DNA of 64,000 nt, taken from assembly GCF_900102165.1 (NCBI RefSeq), contig NZ_FNBD01000014.1, positions 1 to 64,000 of the forward strand, in the 5' to 3' direction. The translations under genes were made by a program, and so were the position numbers. Source of the DNA: Cellulophaga baltica (GTDB taxonomy: Bacteria; Bacteroidota; Bacteroidia; Flavobacteriales; Flavobacteriaceae). Within the stretch, counting starts at the first letter, position 1. Each line of letters starts with the position of its first letter. The notes beneath the pieces were generated by a model. That model made no database searches, was not told the DNA's origin, and saw nothing but the letters and a program-made list of their open reading frames with translations. Positions 35,648 to 44,249 of this stretch are shown piece after piece.

Positions 35648-38157
35648 AGCATCGGATTCTTTTTATTGCGTTGGTTCCATTTGACAAGTTCATACCATAA
35701 GACCGAAATTAGTCCTGTTAGGATGGCTCCTAATACTTGTAATATTGTTAAGGTGCTGAACTGAAAAAATCGTGTGAATGGAGGGATGAATAGTAGCGCA
35801 GCTGTAATGAGAACCGTAATTCCTATAATTAAAGGGACCAGGTTGTTTTTATATTTTAACGTGGTCAAAATAGAATAGTAAAAAGATCTATTTACTAAAG
35901 TTAAGCCTATGTTTGCAATGATTAAAACCAAAAAAACCATGGTTCTAGTGGTGTCTTCAGAATAGTCCGTATGAATGCCATATTGATATATAGCTAGCGT
36001 ACCTACCGTAATGGCTAGACCTTGAATGATACTTGTTAGGAGTTCTTTTAATTTGAAAAAAGTATCTGTTAACAATCTTGGCTTTTGAAGCATGGTATTT
36101 TTTTCCAGTGGTTCATTTTCATAGATGATAGAACAGGTAGGGCCCATGATAAGCTCTAGAAGAATCACGTGAGTTGGAGAAAATATATTAGGAAAAGCCC
36201 AACCCAATGCCAACGGAATAAACACCGTCAAGATAATTGGTATATGTATGGAAATAATATATTGAATGGCTTTTTTTAGATTGCTATAAATTTTTCTACC
36301 CATGGCAATGCTATCGATCATTTTAGATAAATCATCGTCTACGAGAATTAAAGAGGCTGCTTCTTTGGCTATTTCAGTTCCCTTGGTACCCATTGCAATG
36401 CCAAAATGTGCAGCTTTCAAGGCAGGCCCATCATTAACACCATCTCCAATCATTGCAACTACTTCGTTGTTTGCCTTTAGAGCATTAATAATTCTTAATT
36501 TTGCATCTGGAAACATTCTAGAAAATACTTGTATGTGTTTTACTTTCTCTTGTAGTTGTTTATCGTCTAATTGCATTAATTCTGCACCCGTCATACCTTT
36601 TTCATAGCCAATAAAATGAACTTCTTTGGCAATAGCACTAGCGGTAGTAGCCGTATCTCCCGTAATAAGTTTTACCGTAATTCCTGCGCGATCAAATTCT
36701 TTTAAAACCGTACTAATATTTTTTTTAGGAGGGTCATAAAAGGCTACAAGGCCTAAAAAGTCAAATAAGAATTCTTGTTGTGTTTCGGGATAATCTGTTC
36801 CTTTAAATTTAGCAATACCCACACCTAACAATCTATAGCCTTGATCTCCCAATACCGTTATCGCTTTTCGAATCTTAGCTTTCTCGACCTCTTTTAAGTT
36901 ACTTATGGGGAGAAAAGCTTCTGGAGCTCCTTTAGCAGCAATAATTAGTTCTCCTTCTTGGTTTTCAAAAATATGTGTCATCATGGGAGGTTTACCTCCT
37001 AAAGGATACTCATGTGTTAGGCTATAGCCTTTGCGTTCATCGGAATTAGTAGTTCGGGCATATGCTTCGTGAAGCGATACTTCCATAGCATCAAAAGGGA
37101 TGGGCTCACTAGACCAAATCGCAGCATCAATTAATTCTTGCTCTAATGCATTTGGTTTTTCTGGAACCGCTACAGTTTCATCTGTTTTAAAAAGATACAA
37201 TTTTACTAAACTCATTTTATTCTGAGTGATAGTACCTGTTTTATCTACGCAAATAACCGTTGCACTCCCTAAACTTTCTACTGTTTTTATTTGTTTTACT
37301 ACAATTCCTAATTTCATCAAACGCCATGATCCAAGGGCCATAAAGGTTGTGAATGCTACGGGAATTTCTTCAGGTAATATACTCATTGCTAAGGTGAGCG
37401 CTTTTAGTAAACTATCTAAAACGTTTAGAGTATTGTAATAATTAATTCCCCATACCAACAGAAACGTTATTCCGCCTGCGATAGACATTTTATTTACAAA
37501 GCTTGCTATTTGTATTTCTAATGTCGTTTTCTCGTTCTGTATATTTTCAAGGCTTTTTCCTATTTTGCCCAAGGCAGTTGCATTTCCAATTGCGGTAACG
37601 GTGGCAATGGCTAAACCACTTGCTACTGTAGTTCCTGTATAACATTGATTTTTTTTAGATTGTATATCTTTAAAAACGGCCATAGATTCTCCAGTAAGAA
37701 GCGATTCATTAACAGAAAAGTCGTTTGAATGTATAATGACGCCATCAGCAGGAATTATAGTTCCTTCCTCTACCATGATACAATCTCCTAGAACAAGGTC
37801 ATGCGTCTGAACTTCTTTAATTTCGCCATCCCTGATGACTTTAGCTTTTGGTTGCGTAATGTTTTTTAGTTTTTCTAAAGCATTTTTACTTTTAGATTCT
37901 TGATAAAATGAAATAGAGGCTACTAATACAATAGCGGATGCTAAGAAAATACCATCTCCTATATTGCCTGTAAGAAAATAAATTCCCGAAGCCACACTTA
38001 ACAACAAGACCATTGGTTCTTGTAAAATATCCTTGAGGGCATTTATGAATTTATGTTGTTTTTTATAGTCTAAAGTATTTTTGCCGTGCGTTTCACGAGC
38101 GGCTAAAACTTCTTGTTCAGACAATCCTTGTATGCCAAAATCCTTTGGATTTATCAT
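35644..38157 (-). CDS. P2-type cation ATPase (calcium-transporter-like)
   Basis: The 837-residue pump has all P-type ATPase marks: TGES actuator motif (LLTGESMAVF), PEEIP in helix 4, phosphorylation loop CVDKTGTITQNK, and hinge GDGVNDGPAL, with about ten membrane helices. PEEIP in the ion-binding helix and absence of N-terminal metal-binding Cys motifs place it with Ca/cation pumps rather than heavy-metal pumps. It is encoded between patatin and PfkB genes in one operon under a CRP/FNR-like box, comparable to CtpF in the DosR regulon. The ion is not proven. Confidence 0.88.
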   Translation of the reverse strand: MINPKDFGIQGLSEQEVLAARETHGKNTLDYKKQHKFINALKDILQEPMVLLLSVASGIYFLTGNIGDGIFLASAIVLVASISFYQESKSKNALEKLKNITQPKAKVIRDGEIKEVQTHDLVLGDCIMVEEGTIIPADGVIIHSNDFSVNESLLTGESMAVFKDIQSKKNQCYTGTTVASGLAIATVTAIGNATALGKIGKSLENIQNEKTTLEIQIASFVNKMSIAGGITFLLVWGINYYNTLNVLDSLLKALTLAMSILPEEIPVAFTTFMALGSWRLMKLGIVVKQIKTVESLGSATVICVDKTGTITQNKMSLVKLYLFKTDETVAVPEKPNALEQELIDAAIWSSEPIPFDAMEVSLHEAYARTTNSDERKGYSLTHEYPLGGKPPMMTHIFENQEGELIIAAKGAPEAFLPISNLKEVEKAKIRKAITVLGDQGYRLLGVGIAKFKGTDYPETQQEFLFDFLGLVAFYDPPKKNISTVLKEFDRAGITVKLITGDTATTASAIAKEVHFIGYEKGMTGAELMQLDDKQLQEKVKHIQVFSRMFPDAKLRIINALKANNEVVAMIGDGVNDGPALKAAHFGIAMGTKGTEIAKEAASLILVDDDLSKMIDSIAMGRKIYSNLKKAIQYIISIHIPIILTVFIPLALGWAFPNIFSPTHVILLELIMGPTCSIIYENEPLEKNTMLQKPRLLTDTFFKLKELLTSIIQGLAITVGTLAIYQYGIHTDYSEDTTRTMVFLVLIIANIGLTLVNRSFYYSILTTLKYKNNLVPLIIGITVLITAALLFIPPFTRFFQFSTLTILQVLGAILTGLISVLWYELVKWNQRNKKNPML

Positions 38158-38176
38158 GTGGTTTTATTTGTTATTT

Positions 38177-38995
38177 TTATTTAGGAATAGAAAAGCCATT
38201 GATTAACTCTAAATTAATAGCCTTCAAAGCTTTGTCTTTTTTAAGTTTATTCTTTTCTATAGCGGCGATGGCAGATTCATAGCCTAAATTAAAAATGGTA
38301 TCACTATTTTTAAGAGAAAAAGTACTAAATTCTTTCATTCTACTGGGTCTAATAAGTAGGTCGCAATCTTTAAATTTTAAACTTGTTTCACGTGCCAACA
38401 TAATATGATAAGACCGTTCCATGATATTGTACACATGTTTTAAGCTGTCTTTTTCTACGTTTTGAAAAGGGTTTACATAGACTCCAATAATGGTATCACA
38501 TTTGTGTTTTATTACATCTACAGGAAAATTGTTAAGAATACCGCCATCTGCATAATATCCGTTCTCTATAGCTACCGGAGCAAAAACCCCTGGAACCGCA
38601 GCAGAAGCTAGTATGGTCTTTATTAAACTTCCAGAGTCAAATGTTTTTAAGGTACCGTCTAATAAATTGGTTGCTGTAACGATAAGTGGTATTTGAAGGG
38701 CCTTAAAATCATCTATCGGAAAGTAAGCGCTAAACTGTTCATAGAACTTTTCGGTATCTAATAAACCCGGTTTACCCATGGCGTAGTTTGTGAAAGAGAA
38801 AAGTTGTGTGGTTTTAAAAAAATCTAGCATTTGTTGCCATGAACACCCTCCTGCATATAATGCACCAACGATGGCATCTGCGCTTGTGCCCGCTATATAA
38901 GAGGGCTGCATTTGATGTTCTTCTAGCGCCTTTATTACGCCCACATGTGCAATGCCTCTTACGCCACCTCCAGAAAGAACCAAACCTGTATTCAT
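38177..38995 (-). CDS. Patatin-like phospholipase
   Basis: The 272-residue protein has the patatin oxyanion loop GGGVRG (9-14), nucleophile Ser38 in GTSAD and catalytic Asp150 in ADGG, so the Ser-Asp dyad is complete. There is no signal peptide; this is the cytoplasmic RssA-like group of lipid acyl hydrolases. First gene of the patatin-ATPase-pfkB operon (19 bp before the ATPase start), divergent from the sigma-like gene. Membrane lipid turnover in stress fits with the cardiolipin synthase in the same regulon. Confidence 0.88.
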   Translation of the reverse strand: MNTGLVLSGGGVRGIAHVGVIKALEEHQMQPSYIAGTSADAIVGALYAGGCSWQQMLDFFKTTQLFSFTNYAMGKPGLLDTEKFYEQFSAYFPIDDFKALQIPLIVTATNLLDGTLKTFDSGSLIKTILASAAVPGVFAPVAIENGYYADGGILNNFPVDVIKHKCDTIIGVYVNPFQNVEKDSLKHVYNIMERSYHIMLARETSLKFKDCDLLIRPSRMKEFSTFSLKNSDTIFNLGYESAIAAIEKNKLKKDKALKAINLELINGFSIPK

Positions 38996-39022
38996 ACTAC
39001 TAACTATCAGACGATTTAAAAT

Positions 39023-39096
39023 CGAAAGTAATAAAGTTTTAATTTTTTATACCTGACAAATGTCATAGTAAATTTTTAGAATAAGTTCCATATTTG
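39023..39096. promoter_or_regulatory. Shared CRP/FNR-like box with divergent promoters (patatin operon and sigma-like gene)
   Basis: TGACAAATGTCA (39054-39065) lies between divergent genes. Leftwards on the minus strand 23 bp lead to TACTTTCG (39023-39030); rightwards 23 bp lead to CATATTTG (39089-39096), each one base off TAnnTTTG. The two ATGs are 58 and 61 bp from the box edges. Confidence 0.7.
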
Positions 39097-39126
39097 GGTA
39101 TCAACATATTTTAACACCCTGATATT

Positions 39127-39894
39127 ATGGAATCTATTATGAAAAATACAACGAGCACCAATGAATTTAATGTATTTGTTTCTAAGACATATGTAGACTT
39201 AGTTAGTTTAAAACAGACAGGAGATACACAAGCCTCTAATTCGTTGCTTTTAAAAGTTTTGCCGCAGGTAAAACAATATGTACAACATAAATTAAATGTG
39301 GCTACAGCAAATGGTTTACTAGATAAAAACAGATTTAAAGGAGATGATATTATAGATCAATTATTTATTGAAGTATATGATCATATAGATGCCGTAGAAG
39401 CAGCGGATGATTTTCACGTTTGGTTGTTTAAAAAGGCAGATGAATTAGTAGAAGATTTGCTTGTTGATGAAGAGTTTGATACTTATTTCTTTGAAAATAT
39501 AGATAACTTCTCTAAACCAGAATGGGATGAGATGGAAGAAAAATATAGCACCGATGGAGATGGTGATTTTGTTATGTTAGAAGATTTTGATACGAATGAT
39601 TATCCTAAGAATGACTACCTATTAAATGCTGTTTTTGTAGAAGATAAAGACAAAGATATAGTAGCTACGCTTGATAAAAAGTTAGATGCAGAGCGTGTTA
39701 AAAAGCATGCAAATCTAGTATTGTTAGGCTTGCCGAAAACAATGAGTAGTGCTTTTGAGTTGTTCAATACTTATAAGTTTAATACGCATGAAATTTCCAA
39801 GATCATTAATAAAAGTGTGCATGAAGTAGCGCATTTGCTAAAAGAAGCAAAAGGCAAAATGAAATCTAGTTTTTTAAGCAGATATATAGACTAA
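39127..39894 (+). CDS. Divergent sigma-factor-like protein
   Basis: The 255-residue acidic protein has a C-terminal segment (about 195-250) that reads like sigma region 4: PKTMSSAFELFNTYKFNTHE then ISKIINKSVHEVAHLLKEAK, with the ECF pattern of cleavage-free helix-turn-helix. The N-terminal part (GDDIIDQLFIEVYDHIDAVE) recalls region 2, but the aromatic DNA-melting residues are not obvious, and the linker is unusually long and acidic (DEMEEKYSTDGDGDFVMLED). It may be an alternative sigma, an antagonist or a decoy. An alternative start at 39139 gives MKNT. Divergent from the patatin operon, with which it shares a box. Confidence 0.68.
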   Translation: MESIMKNTTSTNEFNVFVSKTYVDLVSLKQTGDTQASNSLLLKVLPQVKQYVQHKLNVATANGLLDKNRFKGDDIIDQLFIEVYDHIDAVEAADDFHVWLFKKADELVEDLLVDEEFDTYFFENIDNFSKPEWDEMEEKYSTDGDGDFVMLEDFDTNDYPKNDYLLNAVFVEDKDKDIVATLDKKLDAERVKKHANLVLLGLPKTMSSAFELFNTYKFNTHEISKIINKSVHEVAHLLKEAKGKMKSSFLSRYID

Positions 39895-39904
39895 TAAAAT
39901 CAAG

Positions 39905-40321
39905 ATGATGAAAGAGCGACCAATAAACCATAAAAACGTATTACTTCTGGGCGCAAGTCTAGAAGTATTACATCAAGAAAGTAAAGAATGGTTAGAAACT
40001 ATTTCTTTTTGGAGTTATGAAGCCCAGTTTTTTAAAAACTTATTAAAACAAGTAAAAACAAACGAAACAAGGTATCAACAAATGTTACAGACCTTAGATA
40101 CCATTTACAATCAGCTCTTTAAATTTCTTAAAAAAGATATTGTCGTGCATGAAAAAAACCTTGCCCAACTTCAAGAGTTAACGATAGGTTTTAGTGATAC
40201 AGACTATCGCGATGAGCACAAACAGTTAAGCGAAAGTATGTCTTTACTCACTCAAGATTTTAAGGAATTAAAAATGACAATTTTCGATTTTGTTAAGCAG
40301 CGTACATTATTAGATGGATAA
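39905..40321 (+). CDS. Helical protein of unknown function, partner of the sigma-like gene
   Basis: A 138-residue, largely helical protein with coiled-coil-like heptads (NLLKQVKTNETRYQQMLQTL and QLQELTIGF), no signal peptide and no recognised family. It starts 10 bp after the sigma-like gene and is almost surely co-transcribed. An anti-sigma or adaptor role is possible by position only. It overlaps the convergent exonuclease gene by 12 bp. Confidence 0.65.
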   Translation: MMKERPINHKNVLLLGASLEVLHQESKEWLETISFWSYEAQFFKNLLKQVKTNETRYQQMLQTLDTIYNQLFKFLKKDIVVHEKNLAQLQELTIGFSDTDYRDEHKQLSESMSLLTQDFKELKMTIFDFVKQRTLLDG

Positions 40322-41074
40322 GGTAATGCCTATGGGGCAATGGTCAGAACCCAAAATATCGGCATAAATAGTAAAGCTTTCAATTTTATCAGCAATCGCC
40401 TTACTTACTAAAAAGTAATCAATACGCCACCCTGTATTGCGCTCCCTAGATTTAAAACGGTAACTCCAGTAGGTATAAGCTACTTCATCTGGATGCAGCA
40501 GTCTAAAAGAGTCTACAAGATCATTAGCGATGAAATTATCCATCCCATCTATTTCTATTTGGGTATAGCCAGCGGTTTTATTGTAATTAGCTTTGTCATT
40601 TTTTAAATCGATGGCGCGGTGGGCAACATTAAAATCTCCGCAAGCGATCACAGGCTTTTTCTTCACTAAATTTTTTAGGTAAGCAAGGAAGTCATTATCC
40701 CATTGTTGACGGTATTCTAAACGATCCAATTTTTGTCCAGAATTGGGTACGTAGACATTTACTAAATAAAAAGCATCGTACTCTGTACATAAAATCCGCC
40801 CTTCCGTATCATGTTGCTCAATACCCATATCAGGTACAGCCTTCAAGGGAGTAGGTTTGCTTAATATGGCCGTACCAGAATATCCTTTCTTATCAGCTGA
40901 ATTAATAGCTATAGATAAATCTGATAAAGGTTCTAAGGCTTTAGTAACTTCACTGTCCTGTGCTTTAGTTTCTTGTAGGCATAAAATATCAGGAGCCATT
41001 GTTGTCACAGCTTCAAAAAAATCTTTCTTTACAACGGCGCGAATACCATTAACATTCCAAGAAACAATATGCAT
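40310..41074 (-). CDS. xth: Exodeoxyribonuclease III
   Basis: The 254-residue enzyme has the complete exonuclease-endonuclease-phosphatase set: SWNVNGIRA, LQETKAQ (metal-binding Glu), GDFNVAH and the final GSDHCPI with catalytic His. It is an AP endonuclease and 3'-phosphatase/3'-5' exonuclease of base excision repair. It has its own 105-bp upstream gap and no CRP/FNR-like box was found, so it may be outside the stress regulon. Confidence 0.92.
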   Translation of the reverse strand: MHIVSWNVNGIRAVVKKDFFEAVTTMAPDILCLQETKAQDSEVTKALEPLSDLSIAINSADKKGYSGTAILSKPTPLKAVPDMGIEQHDTEGRILCTEYDAFYLVNVYVPNSGQKLDRLEYRQQWDNDFLAYLKNLVKKKPVIACGDFNVAHRAIDLKNDKANYNKTAGYTQIEIDGMDNFIANDLVDSFRLLHPDEVAYTYWSYRFKSRERNTGWRIDYFLVSKAIADKIESFTIYADILGSDHCPIGITLSI

Positions 41075-41179
41075 AGATGTATTTTATAGTGAATAAATCC
41101 CGTTAGAATTTTCGGAAGATGAAGGTACTAAAATCAGTCTAAAAATTAAAGCTTAAAGTTAGAATATCAACCTAATAAA

Positions 41180-42448
41180 TTACGCAAATAGGACATAGAG
41201 TATGCCGAGGATAACAATGCTACTAAAGGTGAGGCCGATAATTTTACGAGTTTCTTTTGATCCATTGATAAGGCTTATTCCTAATTTAACGACCATGTTA
41301 CTTAAAATAGCTGTAATAATTATTGCTGTTGCGGTAACATAATTCCCTGTTGTCTCTGAAAATTTAGCCATACTGATGGTTATGGCATCGGTATCGGCTA
41401 AGCCAGCGATTAAGGCTGTGTAATATAGACCTTCATCGCCAAAAAATAATTTCCCATAGAACACGGCAAAGCGTATAATCATATAAATAACACCAAAACC
41501 TATGGCATTTACTAGATTTAGAGGGTTTCCTAATTTAATGTCTGAGTCTGGCTTACTCGTTTGTTTATTAACTAATAGTAGTGCTGCACCTAGACAAATT
41601 AAGGTAAGCACCGTAAAAGGGATGAGTATTGAAGGAACTAAAGCACTGTTGAAAATACCTATAAGGAGCGCTAACCTTGGAAACATTATGGCCGACGCTA
41701 GTAAAATCCCTGCGCTATATTTTTTTGATAACTCTGGAAATTCTTTACTTTTTGAAGCATAACTCCAAGTCACTGCGGTGCTAGATATGAGTCCGCCTAA
41801 TAATGCGGTTAATAAAATTCCTTTTTTTGAGCCTACAAATTTGACCAAAAAGTATCCTATGAAATTCAAAAAGGAAACAATTACAATAACGGAACCTATT
41901 TCAAAAGGGTTTATTAAATTATTGATTCCCAGATCTTTATTTGGTAAAAAAGGAAGGATTAAAAGAGCAATAATCGAGAATTTTATGAAGGCAGATAATT
42001 CATCTGCCGTAATATTACTGATTACAATTTTAAATCTTGTTTTAAGCGATAAAAGCGTTGTTATAATTACAGCGGTGGCTACCGCTTCTCGATACAATCC
42101 TTTAGAGGCCATAAGTCCTAGGATGAAAGTGGTCATCAGCGCTAAATCTGTGGTTAAATCATTAGAGTAGCTACTGCTTGCTTTGGAGAACTGGCTGAAT
42201 CCTAGAAATAAGATAAAAGCAACTAATGTTACAATAGGCAACCAAACGGTAAACGATTCGCTTAAATTTCCAATAATAAAGCCTAAAATTGTAACGATGG
42301 GAAAAGTACGGATACCCGCAAAACCAGCCTCTTTTTTTAATTTATCATATTCGCGTTCTAATCCAATAATGAGTCCTATGCCAATACTGATAAGTATACC
42401 AAGCATATAACTTCCCATGAGATCGCTTAAATAGTGTATCGTGTCCAT
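41180..42448 (-). CDS. MgtC/SapB-DUF4010 family membrane protein
   Basis: The 422-residue protein has about 12 membrane helices. The N-terminal 140 residues are MgtC/SapB-like (GLIIGLEREYDKLKKEAGFA, with the typical Arg-Glu in helix 2) and the rest is DUF4010-like (LLTALLGGLISSTAVTWSYA and ADTDAITISMAKF). Such proteins are linked with magnesium or phosphate homeostasis, but their transport role is not settled. It follows aarF by 11 bp and would share its promoter at 44178-44220. Confidence 0.82.
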   Translation of the reverse strand: MDTIHYLSDLMGSYMLGILISIGIGLIIGLEREYDKLKKEAGFAGIRTFPIVTILGFIIGNLSESFTVWLPIVTLVAFILFLGFSQFSKASSSYSNDLTTDLALMTTFILGLMASKGLYREAVATAVIITTLLSLKTRFKIVISNITADELSAFIKFSIIALLILPFLPNKDLGINNLINPFEIGSVIVIVSFLNFIGYFLVKFVGSKKGILLTALLGGLISSTAVTWSYASKSKEFPELSKKYSAGILLASAIMFPRLALLIGIFNSALVPSILIPFTVLTLICLGAALLLVNKQTSKPDSDIKLGNPLNLVNAIGFGVIYMIIRFAVFYGKLFFGDEGLYYTALIAGLADTDAITISMAKFSETTGNYVTATAIIITAILSNMVVKLGISLINGSKETRKIIGLTFSSIVILGILYVLFA

Positions 42449-42459
42449 GATATGAAGTG

Positions 42460-43950
42460 CTACAAATTGCGATTTTTAAAAATTGAAATTAAAATGGCAA
42501 AACCTAATAGTGCAGAAATTAGAAACCCTAGAGCACCCAGAATAGGGATCCCGTTTACTTTAGGAGGCATATCTGCAATTACTAAAATAGACGACCCAAT
42601 AGATAGTGCTGCGATAATTATAGCAAATACCATTCTATTGATAGCGGTTTTCAACGTGTCTTTAAACTCATTTAGGCCTTTGTGTTCATGGACAATAACT
42701 AATTTACCGTTTTTTATTTTACTTATAATATCATTGATATCCTCAGGCAGGGTATCTATTAAATTCGTGTAGTCTTCTGCTCTAGCGATACTCTTTTTTA
42801 CAAACCTTTTAAGACTTAATCGTTTGCGAATAATTGTAGTCATGTAGGGTTCTAAATTCTCCGTAATATTAAAATCAGGATTTAGTTTTAATCCAACACC
42901 TTCAATGATCACTAAAGCACGTATAAGCATGTACAAATAATGCGGGATAGCAATTTTATTGTTAAATAATATGTTTTTGAATTGACTGAGGGTTGCTCCT
43001 AATTTTATATGCTGAATAGCAATATTACTGATGCCTTCTAGAAGTTCATTGAGATCATATTCAAGGGTTTTCTCATCAGGAATATCGGTTCTTATTGCAA
43101 TTTTTTTGAGTACTACAATAATTTTTTTAACATCTTTCTTAAAGAATGCAAGTAATAAATCTTCTAAGGCTTCTTTGTCTTTAGGCATAATACTGCCCAT
43201 CATTCCATAATCTATAAAGCAAATGCGTTCCTGTTCTGGTAGCACAAATATATTGCCTGGATGTGGGTCTGCATGAAAAAAACCAAAATCTAGAATCTGC
43301 TCTAAGTAAAGATTAACACCTAATGTGGCTACTGCTTTTGTATCAATGTTAAGCGCTTGTAATTTTTTTATTTCGGAGACTTTGATACCATCAATATACT
43401 CCATGCAAATAATATGATCATTGCTAAAGGCTTTATAAGCCTTAGGAACATAAATTATGTCATTGTTTTCAAAATTTTTAGAAAACCGCAGCATATTATT
43501 TAGTTCTTGGGTATAACTGAGCTCTTCAGTAATACTCTTCTCAAAAGAGGCGATTAGTTGCATGGGTTGTAATTGCTGCGCTTGAGAACTGTATTTCTCT
43601 AAGGCACTAGCAACATCCTTCATGATAGATATATCTGAAGCAATGGTTTCTTTTATATCGGGTCTTTGAATTTTGAAAATAACCCATTCCCCAGTTAATA
43701 ATTGTGCTTTATGTACTTGTGCTAATGAAGCTGCCGCAAGTGGAGTGGGGGAGATATACGAAAAACATTCATTGCTATCTAGCGCTAATTCTTCTTTTAT
43801 TTTTTTTGCAACATCAAAATTTTCCAGAGGTTTTACATTATCCTGAAGTTTCACAAGTTCTTTTAGTAACTCCAGAGGAAGCATGTCTTCTCTATTGCTA
43901 ATCACCTGTCCCATTTTTACATAGCTAGGGCCTAACTCTTCAAGGACCAT
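42460..43950 (-). CDS. AarF/UbiB-family atypical kinase (5' end separated by a frameshift)
   Basis: The 496-residue frame carries the UbiB kinase marks: Ala-rich loop PTPLAAASLAQVHKAQLL with Lys in IFKIQRP, catalytic FFHADPHPGNIF and metal-binding FIDYGMMG, plus two C-terminal membrane helices. Family members start about 60 residues earlier; here the frame opens at LEELGPSYVKMGQV, already inside the conserved region. The missing N terminus is present upstream in another frame (see 43951-44143). UbiB-type proteins support isoprenoid quinone synthesis or lipid movement. If the frameshift is real, the intact product would be made only by slippage. Confidence 0.85.
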   Translation of the reverse strand: MVLEELGPSYVKMGQVISNREDMLPLELLKELVKLQDNVKPLENFDVAKKIKEELALDSNECFSYISPTPLAAASLAQVHKAQLLTGEWVIFKIQRPDIKETIASDISIMKDVASALEKYSSQAQQLQPMQLIASFEKSITEELSYTQELNNMLRFSKNFENNDIIYVPKAYKAFSNDHIICMEYIDGIKVSEIKKLQALNIDTKAVATLGVNLYLEQILDFGFFHADPHPGNIFVLPEQERICFIDYGMMGSIMPKDKEALEDLLLAFFKKDVKKIIVVLKKIAIRTDIPDEKTLEYDLNELLEGISNIAIQHIKLGATLSQFKNILFNNKIAIPHYLYMLIRALVIIEGVGLKLNPDFNITENLEPYMTTIIRKRLSLKRFVKKSIARAEDYTNLIDTLPEDINDIISKIKNGKLVIVHEHKGLNEFKDTLKTAINRMVFAIIIAALSIGSSILVIADMPPKVNGIPILGALGFLISALLGFAILISIFKNRNL

Positions 43951-44143
43951 TCTAATACGCTCGTATGTAGAATAGGAGAGAAGCTTATGAGTGTCTGGGT
44001 GTTTCTTTAAATAGGTGTCAGGGATAAGGTTTTTTTATAGGAGTTGACGCCAATACATCCTCAAAACCATATTTAGAAAGCACACTAAACAGCGTACCGT
44101 ATCTTTTTAAATCTTGTTTTTTTGGTAATTTTAATGATGGCAT
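43951..44143 (-). pseudogene. Out-of-frame N-terminal segment of the aarF gene
   Basis: From an ATG at 44143 the minus strand reads MPSLKLPKKQDLKRYGTLFS then VLSKYGFEDVLASTPIKK, a normal AarF-like beginning, until it passes a run of seven A (44030-44036, T on the plus strand) and stops at TGA shortly after. Removing one A joins it seamlessly to NLIPDTYLKKHPDTHKLLSY and then to the main frame at 43950. So the gene should run 44143-42460 (about 560 residues). A sequencing error, a true mutation and phase variation all remain possible. Confidence 0.75.
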
Positions 44144-44177
44144 ACGGTATTACGGTACATTTTGTTGCAGCGTAAAA

Positions 44178-44220
44178 CAAAAATAAAAGAATACAAGCTG
44201 GTTTCAAATGATAAATATCA
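44178..44220 (-). promoter_or_regulatory. CRP/FNR-like box and promoter of aarF-mgtC
   Basis: TGATAAATATCA (44209-44220) is followed on the minus strand by exactly 23 bp and TATTTTTG (44178-44185), a perfect TAnnTTTG box, 34 bp before the full-length aarF ATG at 44143. The position supports 44143, not 43950, as the gene start. Confidence 0.72.
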
Positions 44221-44249
44221 CTACAAGTACCAGGAAGTATTCTTTTATA

